Shown here one piece after another: positions 47,180 through 59,289 of a DNA stretch of 64,000 nucleotides. A program made the translations under genes and the position numbers. The stretch's first letter is position 1, and each line of letters begins with the position of its first letter. The stretch lies in the NCBI GenBank assembly GCA_031002005.1, contig CM061920.1, positions 111,094,095 through 111,158,094 on the forward strand, written 5' to 3'. Under the pieces are notes generated by a model. The model was not told the origin of the DNA, made no database searches, and worked only from the letters and a program-made list of their open reading frames with translations. Origin of the DNA: Vandiemenella viatica. Taxonomy: Eukaryota; Arthropoda; Insecta; Orthoptera; Morabidae.

Positions 47180-47432
47180 TTTTTTTTTTTTGCTTATTAA
47201 TTTATGGGTTGTTGACATCGAGGTCATTAGAGGTGGGACAGGGGGGGGGGGGGGTTGGGGGGGGGGGCAATGAACAGGAAAAATATGGTGACAGCCTCTG
47301 AAGTAAACATCCAGGCATTATCGTACAGTGATTTGGGGTAACCATGCAAAATCCAAATCTGAATAGCTGAGTGTGGATTCAAACCAATGTCCTCCCAAAT
47401 GCAAGACTAGAACGTTATCACTCAAGCCCAGG
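47180..47432 (-). mobile_element. tRNA-derived SINE, copy 4 (diverged)
   Basis: Same order of blocks as copies 1-3: T run on plus, GGTTGTTGACATCGAGGTCATTAG, CCATGCAAAATCCAAATCTG, and B box GGTTTGAATCC on minus (47385-47375). It carries a G-rich expansion at about 47241-47267 not present in the others. Confidence 0.7.
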
Positions 47433-47994
47433 TATTCAAACATTGGTTTCCTTTTCTACTCCCTTTGTAATATTATGTGAGGCATCCAATCTCCAAATCT
47501 TTTGAAAAAAAAAAATAATCCAACCATGTAACATAACAAATTTTTTGATGGAAACAAATAATTACCTCCAATCTTTCAAATTTGTTGCATACATATTTAT
47601 GTGAACTACAAGTTATTAAATTCGGAGTGGTACTCCAGTATTTCATAATGAGAGTTTGTTGCAAACAATAATCAGATCAATCCATGTGTAATTGTAATCA
47701 ATCCACTTATTTCAACTACATATAATCAGTAACTGTATACAATATAAATATGAACTGCAAGTAACTCAAATTCCATTAAAGTTTTTTTTTAAAAATAACT
47801 TTTGAACAGTTATGATACAGCTTAATTCACAACTGATCTGAAGTGACAACCTCACCCATGAACCTTGTAGGTACTTACAGCTGCAGCATGAGAGAGAACA
47901 GCTGCACATCAAGCTGAGTGGCTTCTAGGTTATCAGAAGAATCATGATTCATTTAATGGCAGGCAGGTTAACCAATGGAGGAAACACAGAAGGG

Positions 47995-48026
<32 letters not shown>

Positions 48027-48866
48027 GATGAATGTTTTTTTCTCTCAATACATGCCAGTGTGGCTGCATGCATTAAGGTACCACCACACCGAATCAGTGA
48101 GGTGGCCCTCATTTACCAACCATTCTAATTTTGATTTTTAGGTTATTTTCTGAAATCAAGTAGGTGAATGCGGGAGGGTCCCAAATATCTTCTTCATAAC
48201 TACAAATTACATGAACAAAAAAATACACTTACTACATACAGAACCATTTTTCAGACAGATGGCAATGCATCTACTTGCCCATCAGACCACAAGAGACCTA
48301 GCAAGCCAGTAGTGTGATTGCTAAATATGCTTTCAAAAATAAGTACAAGCCTCTGTTAAGAGGAAGTGCCAGGAATGATCCACAAAAGAGGGAAAACTCT
48401 GTAAAAAAATAAGGATGTTTTTTTGGTATCCTTTTCAATCCTTGCATTGCCATTGATTCATTTCGATAAACAATAAAAGAAATATAATAATACAATCGAC
48501 CAACTGGTATTTAGAAGAAGGAGGGATGAAACAAAAGAAGGATAAACATTTGAAGAGTAATTAACAAGGGAAATTACTGCATTGAGCAACTCTAGACATG
48601 TGTGCTGTCTGATACCCAGGAAAAAGTAAATTCAAGCAGTTTTAAAAGTTGTCACCCATTCCACATTTGATGTGGCTTCACCAACCGTTTAACAGTTTCA
48701 CAAGAGCATCCCAGCATACTTCGCATAAACAGAGCAAAGCTTTGTAAACATTGAGGTCCTGTAAAAATTAGTGACCACAATCGGATTTGAATCAGGGACC
48801 CTCAATTACCAAGGTAACTAGATTTTGATTTATTATTTTAAGAATAACAGAATTCCCCCCTCCCCC
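47433..48866. other. Noncoding stretch with a possible SINE remnant
   Basis: A T run of about 24 lies at 47996-48020. Around 48780-48800 CGGATTTGAATCAGGGACC is B-box-like on minus and may be an old SINE piece. Otherwise nothing recognised. Confidence 0.35.
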
Positions 48867-49395
48867 CCAGAAAAAACAATTCTTATAAAAATAGCCCAAG
48901 TCTCGTGTTCGTGTGGTGACAAAAGTTATGAGATCTTCTTCTGGGCCAAGTCTATACTTTACAGTGTGTAATCACTTCACTTTGTGGAACAGAATGGTTT
49001 CTCTTGGCGTCATAGATCCTTTATTTAGAATAATACAAAAACAATCTGATGACTTGGCCATTATGTGCGCCATGTTTTAGTTAACCTATATAAATATCTT
49101 AAATGTGTTGCTTTATCAAACTTATAAATACTTAAAATCCTAGACTTCCATTGCTCTTTTTCAAATTTGACAGGTATATATTATGCCCTCAATATCAGTA
49201 AAAATTATGACGTGCACAATGGCCAAGTCATCAGATTTTTTGTATTATTCTAAATAAACGATCTATGACATCGAGAGAAACCATTCTGTTTCACAAACTG
49301 TAATGTGTAGACTTTGATCAGAAGAAGATCTCATAACTTTTTGTCACCACATGAACACGAGACTTGGACCATTTTTACAAGAATTGTTTTTGTGG
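48867..49395. mobile_element. Foldback MITE with ~200-bp terminal inverted repeats
   Basis: The left arm (48867-49065) and the inverted right arm (about 49205-49395) match along most of their length, starting CCAGAAAAAACAATTCTTAT against CCACAAAAACAATTCTTGTA and reaching CTGATGACTTGGCCATT. A ~140-bp AT-rich centre separates them. No transposase and no clear target duplication, so the superfamily is unknown. Confidence 0.75.
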
Positions 49396-49466
49396 GATCT
49401 CATTTCGTTTTGTAAGTTTATCGCTTATTCCGAATCGCCGCTCAAATATAATTATTCCATTTGGAA

Positions 49467-49874
49467 CAACAATCGACACAGAACATTAACACGAAAGCTA
49501 ACACGAATGTATCACAAAAATGTAACCGTATAGAAATTTATAAAGAATGCGAAAAGGCAATGAGACTTGCAAGACTAGAGGAAATGTCACTACTTACAAT
49601 AGCACTAAGGCACTTAATTAGAACGGGACACAGCAAAGGCAGGTCCATAACATTTCCAGCTCCGGAAGCCATAGATAGGATACAATTAAAAGCAGCAAAT
49701 CTTCCCACAAGTCCAGTTCATCTTATGGAGATCGTTTTAGAAGTGTTCGACAGAAGAGGAGAAGAATTTGACCTTGAAGATTTGTACAGACAACTAGTGA
49801 TAACACATGGCCGCATTGCTATTGATTATAGGCAACAATGGCCTAAGAGTCACATACATACACACCACCCATGA
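49467..49874 (+). pseudogene. R1-clade ORF1, C-terminal remnant
   Basis: An open frame of about 135 codons entering from the 5' truncation point; there is no ATG at its left end, so its real start is missing. Helical, charged text (YKECEKAMRLARLEEMSLL, EIVLEVFDRRGEEFDLEDLY) ends in TGA at 49872-49874. ORF1 proteins of this clade bind element RNA. No CCHC knuckle is left in this part. The stop overlaps the ORF2 start as ATGA. Confidence 0.6.
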
Positions 49875-52800
49875 ACAAATACGGAGTCAATGTAGCACAA
49901 CTTAATGGAAGGCGCACTGAGGCCGTGTTATTAGAAGTAAGAAGATTAGCAGAAGAAATGAATTTCGACGTACTGTGCCTTCAAGAACCGTACACTAGTG
50001 CAGGGAGGGTACCACATATGCCTGTAACATCACAAATAGTATGTGAAGGTGAACATCCAATGCCTGCTATAATTGTACTTAACAGGAACTATACAGTCAC
50101 GAAAATTACCCAGTTAGGGAGCGTGCACAAACCACGTAGCTCCATTTTGGCCTCCTGTGAACCCCCCCTCCCCCCACACGTAGCCCTACGTGACTTTTGC
50201 CTCTAGCCCCCCCCCCCCCCCCCCCCCCCCACGTAGCACGTAGCTTTTTTCCCTTTTGATTCCAGAAGACATTTTGTACTGTTTTCTCTTGTCAGACTAT
50301 TGTAAATTACATACGGAAATAATGGAATGACGAAAATAAATATTCACATGCTGTTGTGAGTTCTGTTCCTCATTTTTACTATGAAAAATGTTATGAAAGG
50401 AAAGCTACGTGGCCTGGTTCGGAGCCCCCCCCCTCCCCCCACGTAGCCCAGCGTAGCCTTCCATCCAACCCCCCCCCCCCCCCCTGGACCGAGCCACGTA
50501 GTTTGTGCACAATCCCTTATGTAATGAGAACGTTACCTGCGTTGAAATAACAACACATAATGAAAGAATTGTGATTGCTAGTCTGTACTTTCAATATAGT
50601 GACGAAATAGATGGATACCTTGAAAAAAATGAGGGAAATCGAAGAAGCAATGGGAAACATACCAGTAGTGTACACAATGGATGCCAATGCTAAATCTCCA
50701 CTCTGGCATAGTAAGATCAGGGATGAGCGAGGAATATCGTTAGAGCAGACTATTTTCGAACTGAATCTGGAAGTTATGAATAAACCCTTCAATCCCTACA
50801 CATTCCAAAATAGAGCTGGTGCAGCAACAAACATAGATGTAACATTAGCAAATGGGAAAGCTTTCAGATTAGTCCAAAACTGGAAAGTTGGGCAAAATCT
50901 AACAACATCAGACCATAACGTCATCTATTTCTCCATATCTAATGCCCAAGAACAAGATATGATAGACGAATGTTGGTCATATTCCTATAAAACAGACTGG
51001 AACCTATTAAGAAGATCCTTTGAACTACCAGCACTGCCAGAAATGTCAGATAATGTTGACCTAAAGGCGATAGAACTGACGAATGCGATACAACATGCCA
51101 TGAAGGTATCAATAGTGCAAAAGAGAAAGCTCAATGATAAAAGATGTATTCTGTGGAACGAAACGCTTCAGAGGTTAAGGACAAAAGTAAGGAGAACTCG
51201 AAGGCACTACCACCATGCCAAAACTGCCGCTGAACGTAGCTGGACACTGGATCAGTACAGGTCAGTGAAAGCTGAGTACCATCAGAAACTTCAGGATGTT
51301 AGACTAACAAGCTGGGAGACATACATTAGCAAAAACTTGTTATTAAACCCATGGGGACTTCCGTACAAGCTAGCTGCGCAGAAGATAAAATCACCTACTA
51401 TTTTTTCTACGCTCAGGAAAGGAGATGGAAGTATGACAAGCAGTTGGCAGGAATCGGCGGAACTTCTCCTGAAAACGCTCTTACCGGACGACCAGCAGGA
51501 GTCCGATTCAGAGGAACACAAACTCATAAGGCAACTAATGAATAACGAACATGAAAACGACATGTTGGTTCTACCATTCGCTCAAGAGGAAGTAAGTACC
51601 GCAATAAGCGCGCTGAAGAGAAATAAAGCACCAGGACCTGATGGGATAACAGCAGAAGTCTTGCAAGCCTTAAGTCAGCAAATAGTTCATTACCTTACCG
51701 AATTGCTGAACGCCTGCCTGCTGCAGGGAAGGATACCTCATAGTTGGAAAACATCAAGCATAAAAATTATAAGGAAAGGAGAAGATAAGGACCCTACACT
51801 ACCAAAGTCTTACAGACCAATTTGCCTGCTAAATACACTGGGGAAAATTCAAGAAAAATTATTATGTAAAAGAATTAAAGAATTCAGATTATTGAAAGGT
51901 ATGAATCAGCAGCAGTTCGGCTTCCGGAAAGGCAGGTCAACAGAGGATGCGATAAATGAAGTTCAGAGGATAGTCAACTCGACAAACAAAAAATATGTCA
52001 TTGGCATATGTATCGACATTTGCGGCGCCTTTGATAACTTATGGTGGCCGAGTATGTTCGCCCGACTAAGGGAGTTAGGATGCCCACGAGTGTTGTATGA
52101 GAGCTTCAAAGACTACTGTCGCGGAAGAACTGCAACACTTCAGAGCTCTGGTCAGAAACTGACAAAGCATCTCACAAAAGGATGTCCACAAGGTTCAGTA
52201 TGTGGCCCAGAATTCTGGGATATTGCTCTGGAACCTGTCCTTAACAGACTCATGGGTCTGGCAGAGCTTGAAGGAATCGTTGCCTTCGCAGATGATATCT
52301 TGCTGCTGGTTGGAGGAAATAATAGAAGAGAGATCGAGACAAACACCAAAGAAATAATGAAAGTAATGGAATGCTGGTGTAAACAAGCTCCAGCTAGCAC
52401 CAACAAAAATCCAATACATTTTGATGAAAGGAACACTGAAACGCAACCCCACTGTGAAGCTTGGAGAAAATTCCATTAAAAGACGCAAAACAGTAAGATA
52501 CTTAGGAGTTGTTCTGGATGAACATAGGAAATTCAAAGATCACATTGACTATATATGCCAAAGAACGACTGCAGCAATGAACAAAATAATTAGCACTGGG
52601 CAAAGAAGATTTCTAATCCCACTGCCGACTATAAGACTGTATCATGGTGCCATTACCACAGCTATTGCAAGTTATGGAGCGAGCACATGGGCGCATAGGT
52701 TAAGATTGGTTAAACCTGCAAGGGATATCAGACGAATGCAACGAGGAATTCTCTTGCGTCTTACAGGCGCATTCGGAAGTACCCCAACTGATGCACTTAC

Positions 52801-53368
52801 AGTCATTCTCGGAATATGTCCTTTAGATCTGGAAATAAGAAAAAGAGCAGCATGTTACTGGCTACGAAAAGGAAACTTAGACAAGATAACAGAAATCCTG
52901 GGTCAAGTGGCAACCAAGAAGACAGACATCAAAAATTGTATTTTGAATGAATGGCAACAGCAGTGGAACAATTCTGAAACCGGAAGGAGAGTATTTGAAA
53001 TTCTTCCTGACATCAGAGAGAGGATACGTATGAAGCACTTCAATCCATCCCGAGGGTTAATACATTTCCTCACCGGTCATGGACCGTATGAAACATATCT
53101 TCATAGGATCAATAGGACAGAGAATGATCTACGTGCGTGCGGATCTCTAGGAACACCTGAACATAAACTGTTTGAATGTGCTCTAGTTGATGATCAAATC
53201 AAACAGTACAGAATGAAGCTCATGGGGAAAACTGTCAAGGAAATTATGAAAGACAACCTCCTCCTGAATGAACTCGACAAGCTGGCAGATGCTGTGTCAG
53301 ATGCAGCCAGGGAGCGGTATCGGCTTCAGCATAGCCAGCAACCTGCCGGAACACAACAAGCCATTTAA
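49871..53368 (+). pseudogene. R1-clade ORF2: endonuclease and reverse transcriptase
   Basis: Endonuclease: FDVLCLQEPY, YTMDANAKSPLW, TSDHNVIYF. Reverse transcriptase: NKAPGPDGI, YRPICLLNTLGK, QQFGFRKGRSTEDA, CIDICGAFDN, GCPQGSVCGPEFWD, the intact AFADDILLL catalytic motif, VRYLGVVLD. C-terminal ACGSLGTPEHKLFEC is a zinc knuckle with the first cysteine apparently lost. Only three lesions: the MITE at 50117-50516, an A run (50623-50629) one base too long, and a shift near 52410-52421. Removing the MITE with one target copy keeps the frame up to the A run. The protein nicks the target and primes reverse transcription there. Confidence 0.9.
50117..50516. mobile_element. PIF/Harbinger-type MITE, 400 bp, TTA target duplication
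   Basis: Ends GGGAGCGTGCACAAACCACG and (complement) GGGATTGTGCACAAACTACG are terminal inverted repeats. TTA lies on both sides (50114-50116 and 50517-50519), the 3-bp duplication of PIF/Harbinger elements. Two long C runs (about 50201-50230 and 50469-50484) and CACGTAG words fill the inner arms. It sits in the endonuclease domain of the R1-clade element. A related fragment lies at 55393-55515. Confidence 0.8.
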
Positions 53369-53761
53369 GGAATGAGACAAGATACTCTAAACGGACGAGA
53401 CACAAACAGCTAAGTGGGACGCTGATGCCGGAAGTGTGGCTTCTGGAATTTACCGAAGCTTATTTCTTCAATGGATGCCAGCGTTAAACGAACTTTTGAA
53501 AACTCAAGATGTTCAGTTATTTAGTATAAGTGGGTAATATTTTTTACTAACAGGTTGATAAATTACAGTGTGTAGTAATAATAGTTAATTGTTTGTACCA
53601 TTTTCATAGTATATAGGATTTGTGTTAATTTTACAAAATTTTTGTTTATTATAAATTTCAATACAGTATTAAGAAATAACGGTTCGTTGTAGACTCTAGA
53701 TAACGAACCATCTGAATGTACAGTTAAATAAATAAAATAAATAAATAAATTCCATTTGGAA

Positions 53762-55392
53762 ATCGGAAAATACAAACATTTCAGAATTTAAGACATCAAT
53801 ATATGTTACCAACAATGACCCACTTCTGAAAACAATGGGTGTGCGCTGTAGCTGAGCAATTGTCGTTAGTTTCACTACCACCATAAACAAAATTACTAGT
53901 AACTTCAAAACTAAGCATAAGAACAAAGTAAAATTTATGGCTTTGATTCAACTTGCTCACCTCTATGTGGTATAGAAATATCAGCTTTATAGCATCATCT
54001 GGAGCAAAGCAATTAAGCAAATATGTGCCCAAATTTTTATGTTTGGGATTGTAATTAAATAAATATGGGGAAAAACTCCAATATTAGATTTTTCTTATGT
54101 ATAAAACCATATATGTGTACCAAATTACTTGTTTCTAGGACTACTGGAAGTACAGTGGAATTTTGATGTCGGGGTGTCGTGCCGAAATAAAATTTTGAAT
54201 TTCAATAACTTCCAAAGTAATAAAAGGAAAGAAGTAAAATTTAACACATTAGTTAAACATACTAAGCTGACTCTACAGTGAAAATCTGAGGTTTAAAAAG
54301 TAATTAGGGTAGAAAGCGATTTCACGTTATGGGTGGGTAAGTGGGTAGGTATATGGAAATTTACGAGTTTCAGACTTTTCGTATAACAAGTGGGTAAAAT
54401 TTTATCTGTGTACCAAATTTCAGCTTTCTACGGCTACAAGAAGTGCCTTAGAATTTTGATGATCATCAGTCAGTGAGTGAGTGACACAATCACTGAAGTC
54501 TGCATCCGAATAACATACGAACTAAGAACAGTAACAAAATAAAATTAAGTATGTTTGCTAAGATTGCCGATATCTGTGCATAACAGAAATTTTAGACATG
54601 TAGCATGAATACGACCAAAGAAATTGAGGCTCAAAAATAGCCCAAATCACTTCAAGAAAAGGGTAGGCAGGCCGCCGTTGACTCGACTTGGCGGGTGCAC
54701 TGCAGTGCACCCAAATATACTTCTCTGCATTGCTCAAACTGCTCTTGCAAGGGATCAGAGTGTAACTTGTCAAATCCAAATGCATGTTCCCAGTGACATA
54801 CATTCTGTCTAAAAATCAAAGCTTAAATTGTGCTATATTAAAGTTGCCATCTTGAGATGCAGACTATACAACATTTAGATGGCACATGTAAGTTGCAACA
54901 CCCTGCAACAACTACAAAAATAAATTATTTGAAAATTTTTGGAAACGTGTTTCAGATATTATTTTAAGAGGCTTTTTACAACACCACAAGCTACAAAATT
55001 ACTACTTAAAGTGTGTAGAAGGATCAGGTAGATGTGATTCAATCCAATCTGTGCAGCACTTTAGATTAAAAGAGCTAATTAAATATTTAGATCATATTAC
55101 ATTTCTTTCTCCATGAACAAACCACAGTACTAACTGAAATTTCTGAATGCTGTTTGTAGCATTAACCTCCAACAAAAATTGTTTTTTCTATTCAAATAGT
55201 GGAGTTAAATGTAATTCCACACTATTATTAGCAATAGAAATTATACTTTTGTAAAACCTGATTTTGTTGCAACTGTAAAAGTGTAAAATGACACTGCAAG
55301 AACTGAAGAGCTAAAATGCTCTCCAAAAGATGTACCTAAATCAAACCACATTTTGAAAGGTATTATACGCAAAGTTGGGCAGAAAACCATTA
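53762..55392. other. Noncoding stretch with decayed repeat words
   Basis: 54110-54500 holds phrases such as GTACCAAATTTCAGCTTTCT and CAGTCAGTGAGTGAGTGAC that resemble RTE-related 3' UTRs, but nothing firm. It contains the perfect 20-bp palindrome at 54693-54712. Confidence 0.35.
54693..54712. repeat. Perfect 20-bp palindrome
   Basis: GGGTGCACTGCAGTGCACCC is its own complement over all 20 bases, in a locally GC-rich patch. Could be a protein-binding site or the centre of a small inverted element. No flanking arms were seen. Confidence 0.6.
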
Positions 55393-55515
55393 AGGGAGCG
55401 TCCATAGACCAAGTAGCTTCATTTTGGCCTCCTGTGAACTCCTCCCTTCCCCCCTGGTAGCCCAACCTGGCTTTTACCTCTACCCCCCTCCCTCATTGAC
55501 GTAGCTTTTAACCTA
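55393..55515. mobile_element. Fragment of the PIF/Harbinger-type MITE family
   Basis: AGGGAGCGTCCATAGACCAAG, then CATTTTGGCCTCCTGTGAAC and CCCAACCTGGCTTTTACCTC follow the left part of the MITE at 50117-50516 in order, again after TTA. The right half is missing. Confidence 0.7.
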
Positions 55516-58500
55516 AAAAAATCATTAATAATCTTAACTATTGTTAAATTGAACTTCTTTTAACATTAGCACATTACATTGGTTGCTGATTGTCATTCTG
55601 TTTGTTTGAATTGTGTGCCACACCACGCTCGTACACTCGGCGAGTTGAACGGGAAACAAATTGGGTAATGCGAAGTGCGACTGTGATGCATAAATAATAG
55701 TTATGCTAGGAATGGCGTAGGACAATGTGCAAGGGTTATGATGAAGAACACTCGGTCTGTGCGAAGACAAGAAAGATGGACAGAAACACCACACTGTCAT
55801 TACGAGGGAGCAAGTCCAATTTATCAATTTTCATGGAGAAATATTTACCTGCATCACGCTTCATGGTACCTAACATCTTAATATACCATGCAATAATACC
55901 TATTATAATAATTAACAACTTTTGGATGGTTAACTTTTAATGGATAACTTGTTGTTCCATTTGCAAAAATGATAAGTTCAGTGATTATTGAAGTTAACTT
56001 TTTAAGTAGCAGATTAATGATTAACAAAGTTAACTTCTCTGGATTAACAATGCCCAACTATGATTATACATTATGGATACAATCCCATAAGACTCAGGAG
56101 ACAGCAGAATTTATTTAATAACATACTTGAGAAAGAAAAGGATTCACATAACATAATGTGTCAATGGCACATATTCACACACAAAAGTTTACAACTATTA
56201 CAATACTACAATTGTTGAATCAGCTGACGTGGATATTTGTTTACGGGGCAGAACTGTTATAAGGTTTTAAAAAATACATAAAATATAATGCAAAAATATG
56301 CTTGGTAGAAGTTAAAGGTATGCCATTAGTGAGAACATTGTGTGTCAAATAATTCCCTTTACTCTATAGGTTGTTAGATTAACTTTTCCTGCCAAACTGA
56401 ATAGTGCTCTCTTCTGCTGCATTCTCTCCACTTGAAAATCTAGCAAAGATTTCTTTTGAAGCCAATCAAAATGACTAGGAAGTTGTATAGTTTAAGAGAT
56501 TAACAAATTTTGTGCATCAATTTTATGAAATATATCAACACAATTAAACAGTAAAGTACCTACACAATCAAGGTACAACTCTGTCGCAACTCTAATTGCA
56601 CAATTTCACAGAATTCAGAAAATTAAACATTATCGCCTTTCATTCAATGGATGCTGTTCCAAAAAATGTATAGCAACCCCTTCCCAACACTACTAGCTCC
56701 AACTGAGATGCAGCAGTCCAAAAAATTGTTTTCAATATCTGACGAAACTTTGTTTTAAAAATAAATTATGATTTTTTTTCTCAAAAACAAATTAACATTT
56801 ATATCCTTAACTTTCATCATCTGATATCTGAGCATAATAATTCTGCCTCTTACCATACCTCATCTCTTGAGTTATTTCCAGGTCTTTGAACTCTACTCTT
56901 AGCAACTGAAGAAGGCACAAGCTGAACATTAAATTTCCCTTCCCTTCCTCCCATCTTTGTATGTGACCCAAAATAATAACTACAATGTTTACCAATCGAC
57001 CCATACGTAATGAGACATAAGTGCAAGCACGGAAACAGCGGCCTCGCAATTGCCACCGAGACACGTGTGCTTTTGGTGGAGCCACAGAAAGCCAGTGGAT
57101 GCATTGTAAAACCATCTGTCAACCCACTGGCTGGGCGAACTCCAGTATGAAAGACAGCTGTGCAAACGGATGGCAGGACGAAAAAGCATTGGCAAGTGTT
57201 GCAAAAAGATAAGGGGAAGCAAGAAGCTTTTTAAGGACTTGCACTGTTGATAACTTCAGGGAAACAGCTGGCCTATGCAAAAGAATACAACACATGATTC
57301 TTTTATCTGTTTCATGGACCTACCAATCAACACGAGAAGAAACTCTGGGTGTCCGCCTGGAGGGTGGACACGATAACATGAGGTGGTCAAATGCCGCCTT
57401 GAAACTGGGCAGTGGAGATAAAGTTACTAGTGGTTTAAGTGTCGACATGAGCAAATCTTTGCCTGACCACTGCCATCATCTGGTAGGTATCAGGTGTGAT
57501 TCCCGTCACTGGCAGTGTTACCAGCAGGTACTTGGTAATGTGCCTCAGAACAAAGTGACAAGTTTGCAACATGTCAAAGGCCCATAAAATACCCCTGAGC
57601 AATTATCCAGATTAGCTAGAGACTTGAATGAACCTGCCGAACATAAACTCTGTAAGACTTCGTATAGATACCAAATCTTATCCTCAGAACAAAAATCATT
57701 AGGTTTGTGAAATGTATTCATTACTTTCGTGAACTGTAATGGCATTGTTCGTTTAGATTGATATAAAGAAGTTGTCGATGAAAAGATGGCGGTGAGATTA
57801 ATGGATGTTTAAAGCACCGTCCTTCGTATTTGATCTCATGAATGCCAGAAAGTGTATTGTTCGAGTTGATTCTAAGTGTTAATAAATAGTAGTTATTATA
57901 AAACAACAGATACTTTGATTTCATAGAGAAGTATATAACCTGATTAACTAAGCGAGGTGATAGCTAAAAAATGCGTGTGACGATATTCTGGGGCCACACT
58001 TATATCACCCTCAGCATGCTATCAACTGCAGAAAAGATTGCAAAGAACCTGGAAGGAGTGGTAAGACCAACCAGGATTTCTTGAATTATCGACGCTAAAG
58101 TGATAGAGAAGATAGCAGTAAAATGGAGACGTCGCATTTTGCACTGTCAATATCATTGGCTTGTTCTTTAACTAAACCGATCATCACTGGAGTGCAAGTG
58201 AAGTTCAGTATAGTGAATGTTTAAAGACTTCAGATGAACAAAAATGTATTAGTAATTACAAACCATACATAATTACATTTTATATTCCAAATGTTAGAAG
58301 ATGCTGACTATAACTGATGATAAAGGATCAGCTGTAACTTTACGCATTCATAAGTTATTTCAACTTTTAGGTTTTTGTCCTCACTGATCGCGTGGTTTAC
58401 AAACGTAAACAAATCAAATTATCTCTCACCCTAATTTTTTCCAGGTACACTTTAAAATGCTTCTTATGATGAGTTTTAGTAGTGGAAATATGCAAGAAAA

Positions 58501-58698
58501 TTCTTTAAGGTTGAAAAACTACTTTAGCAGAAATTTCTATGTTCCACTAAAACAACTTTGAAATCCAACTATACAGCATGTTACTACATGGTCTAGTTAG
58601 TAGAAATGCTTTTAGCGAGATTATAGATATGTTATAACCATTCCTTCAGGATCTCTGTGCCAACAATGTCATACAATGATTTGATTTGAGTATCAGTA
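55516..58698. other. Long stretch without a recognised gene
   Basis: 56960-57600 is more GC-rich than its surroundings and gives overlapping frames on both strands (for example 57021-57212 and 57294-57587 on plus), but no family signature was found. Possibly a decayed element. The rest is AT-rich. Confidence 0.35.
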
Positions 58699-58988
58699 AG
58701 GATAGCAAAATGAACCACCACATACCTTAGATGATGGTTGCATGGCATGAACACATCAAAAAGACAAGAACACAAATCACATTGGGTATTTCAAATCTTG
58801 GCCCTTTGTCAACAGGAGGCATAACATTCTGTGAGACAGTCTCCTACACATCCACCCTCAATAATGTTCTCCTGTTGACAAACGCCAAAGACTTGAAATA
58901 CTCAGTGTTATTGGTGTTCTTGTCTTTTTTATGTGTTCACACCACGCAACCATCATCTAAAGTAAGTGGTGATTAATTTTGCCATCCT
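58699..58988. repeat. Penelope-type terminal palindrome
   Basis: Inverted arms 58699-58825 and 58866-58988 match over about 125 bp (AGGATAGCAAAATGAACCACC inverted against GGTGATTAATTTTGCCATCC), around a 40-bp loop. The loop (TCTGTGAGACAGTCTCCTAC) and the right arm match 29430-29610, the end of the Penelope arm there (GTGAGGCAGTCTCC, GTCATCTAAAGGTAAGTGG). So this is a stand-alone pair of Penelope ends with no coding part. Confidence 0.7.
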
Positions 58989-59289
58989 ATTTTCTTTATC
59001 AACAAGACAATATTATGGAGGGTGGGTTTTATTAAATGTGTGTTTGTGTGTCATATATATATATTATGTCATTTAGAGTTGCAAAGTAGGTAGAAACCCA
59101 ATTTAGCTTGATTAGTTTTGAGTTAAAAAACACTTGCAGTACAAAAGTTATAGGAAATTTTGTTCCCTTTTAAAGTGAAAATAAAGTATTTCTCCCTCTG
59201 GCTCTAAACAAACAAACTGCCAAAATTTTTAGATTTTCTGCCACAGGATGTAAAAGGTTAAAAAGTTGGTTTCAGCATTGTTCCCCATT

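Larger units (their letters stand above)
49467..53748 (+). mobile_element. R1-clade non-LTR retrotransposon, 5'-truncated
   Basis: ATTCCATTTGGAA occurs exactly at 49454-49466 and 53749-53761, a 13-bp target duplication. The 3' end is a (TAAA)n-type tail (about 53724-53750). The element holds the end of ORF1 and all of ORF2 (endonuclease, reverse transcriptase, degenerate C-terminal zinc knuckle). It is cut within ORF1 at the 5' end, as expected from incomplete reverse transcription. A PIF/Harbinger-type MITE is inserted at 50117-50516. Confidence 0.9.

Noticed and set aside
49461..49466. Apparent start codon of the R1-clade ORF1 here
   Set aside because: The codon is TTG and lies in the target duplication; the frame is simply open at a 5' truncation.
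57021..57587. Overlapping frames on both strands in a GC-richer patch
   Set aside because: No family motif in any frame; kept only as an unassigned stretch.
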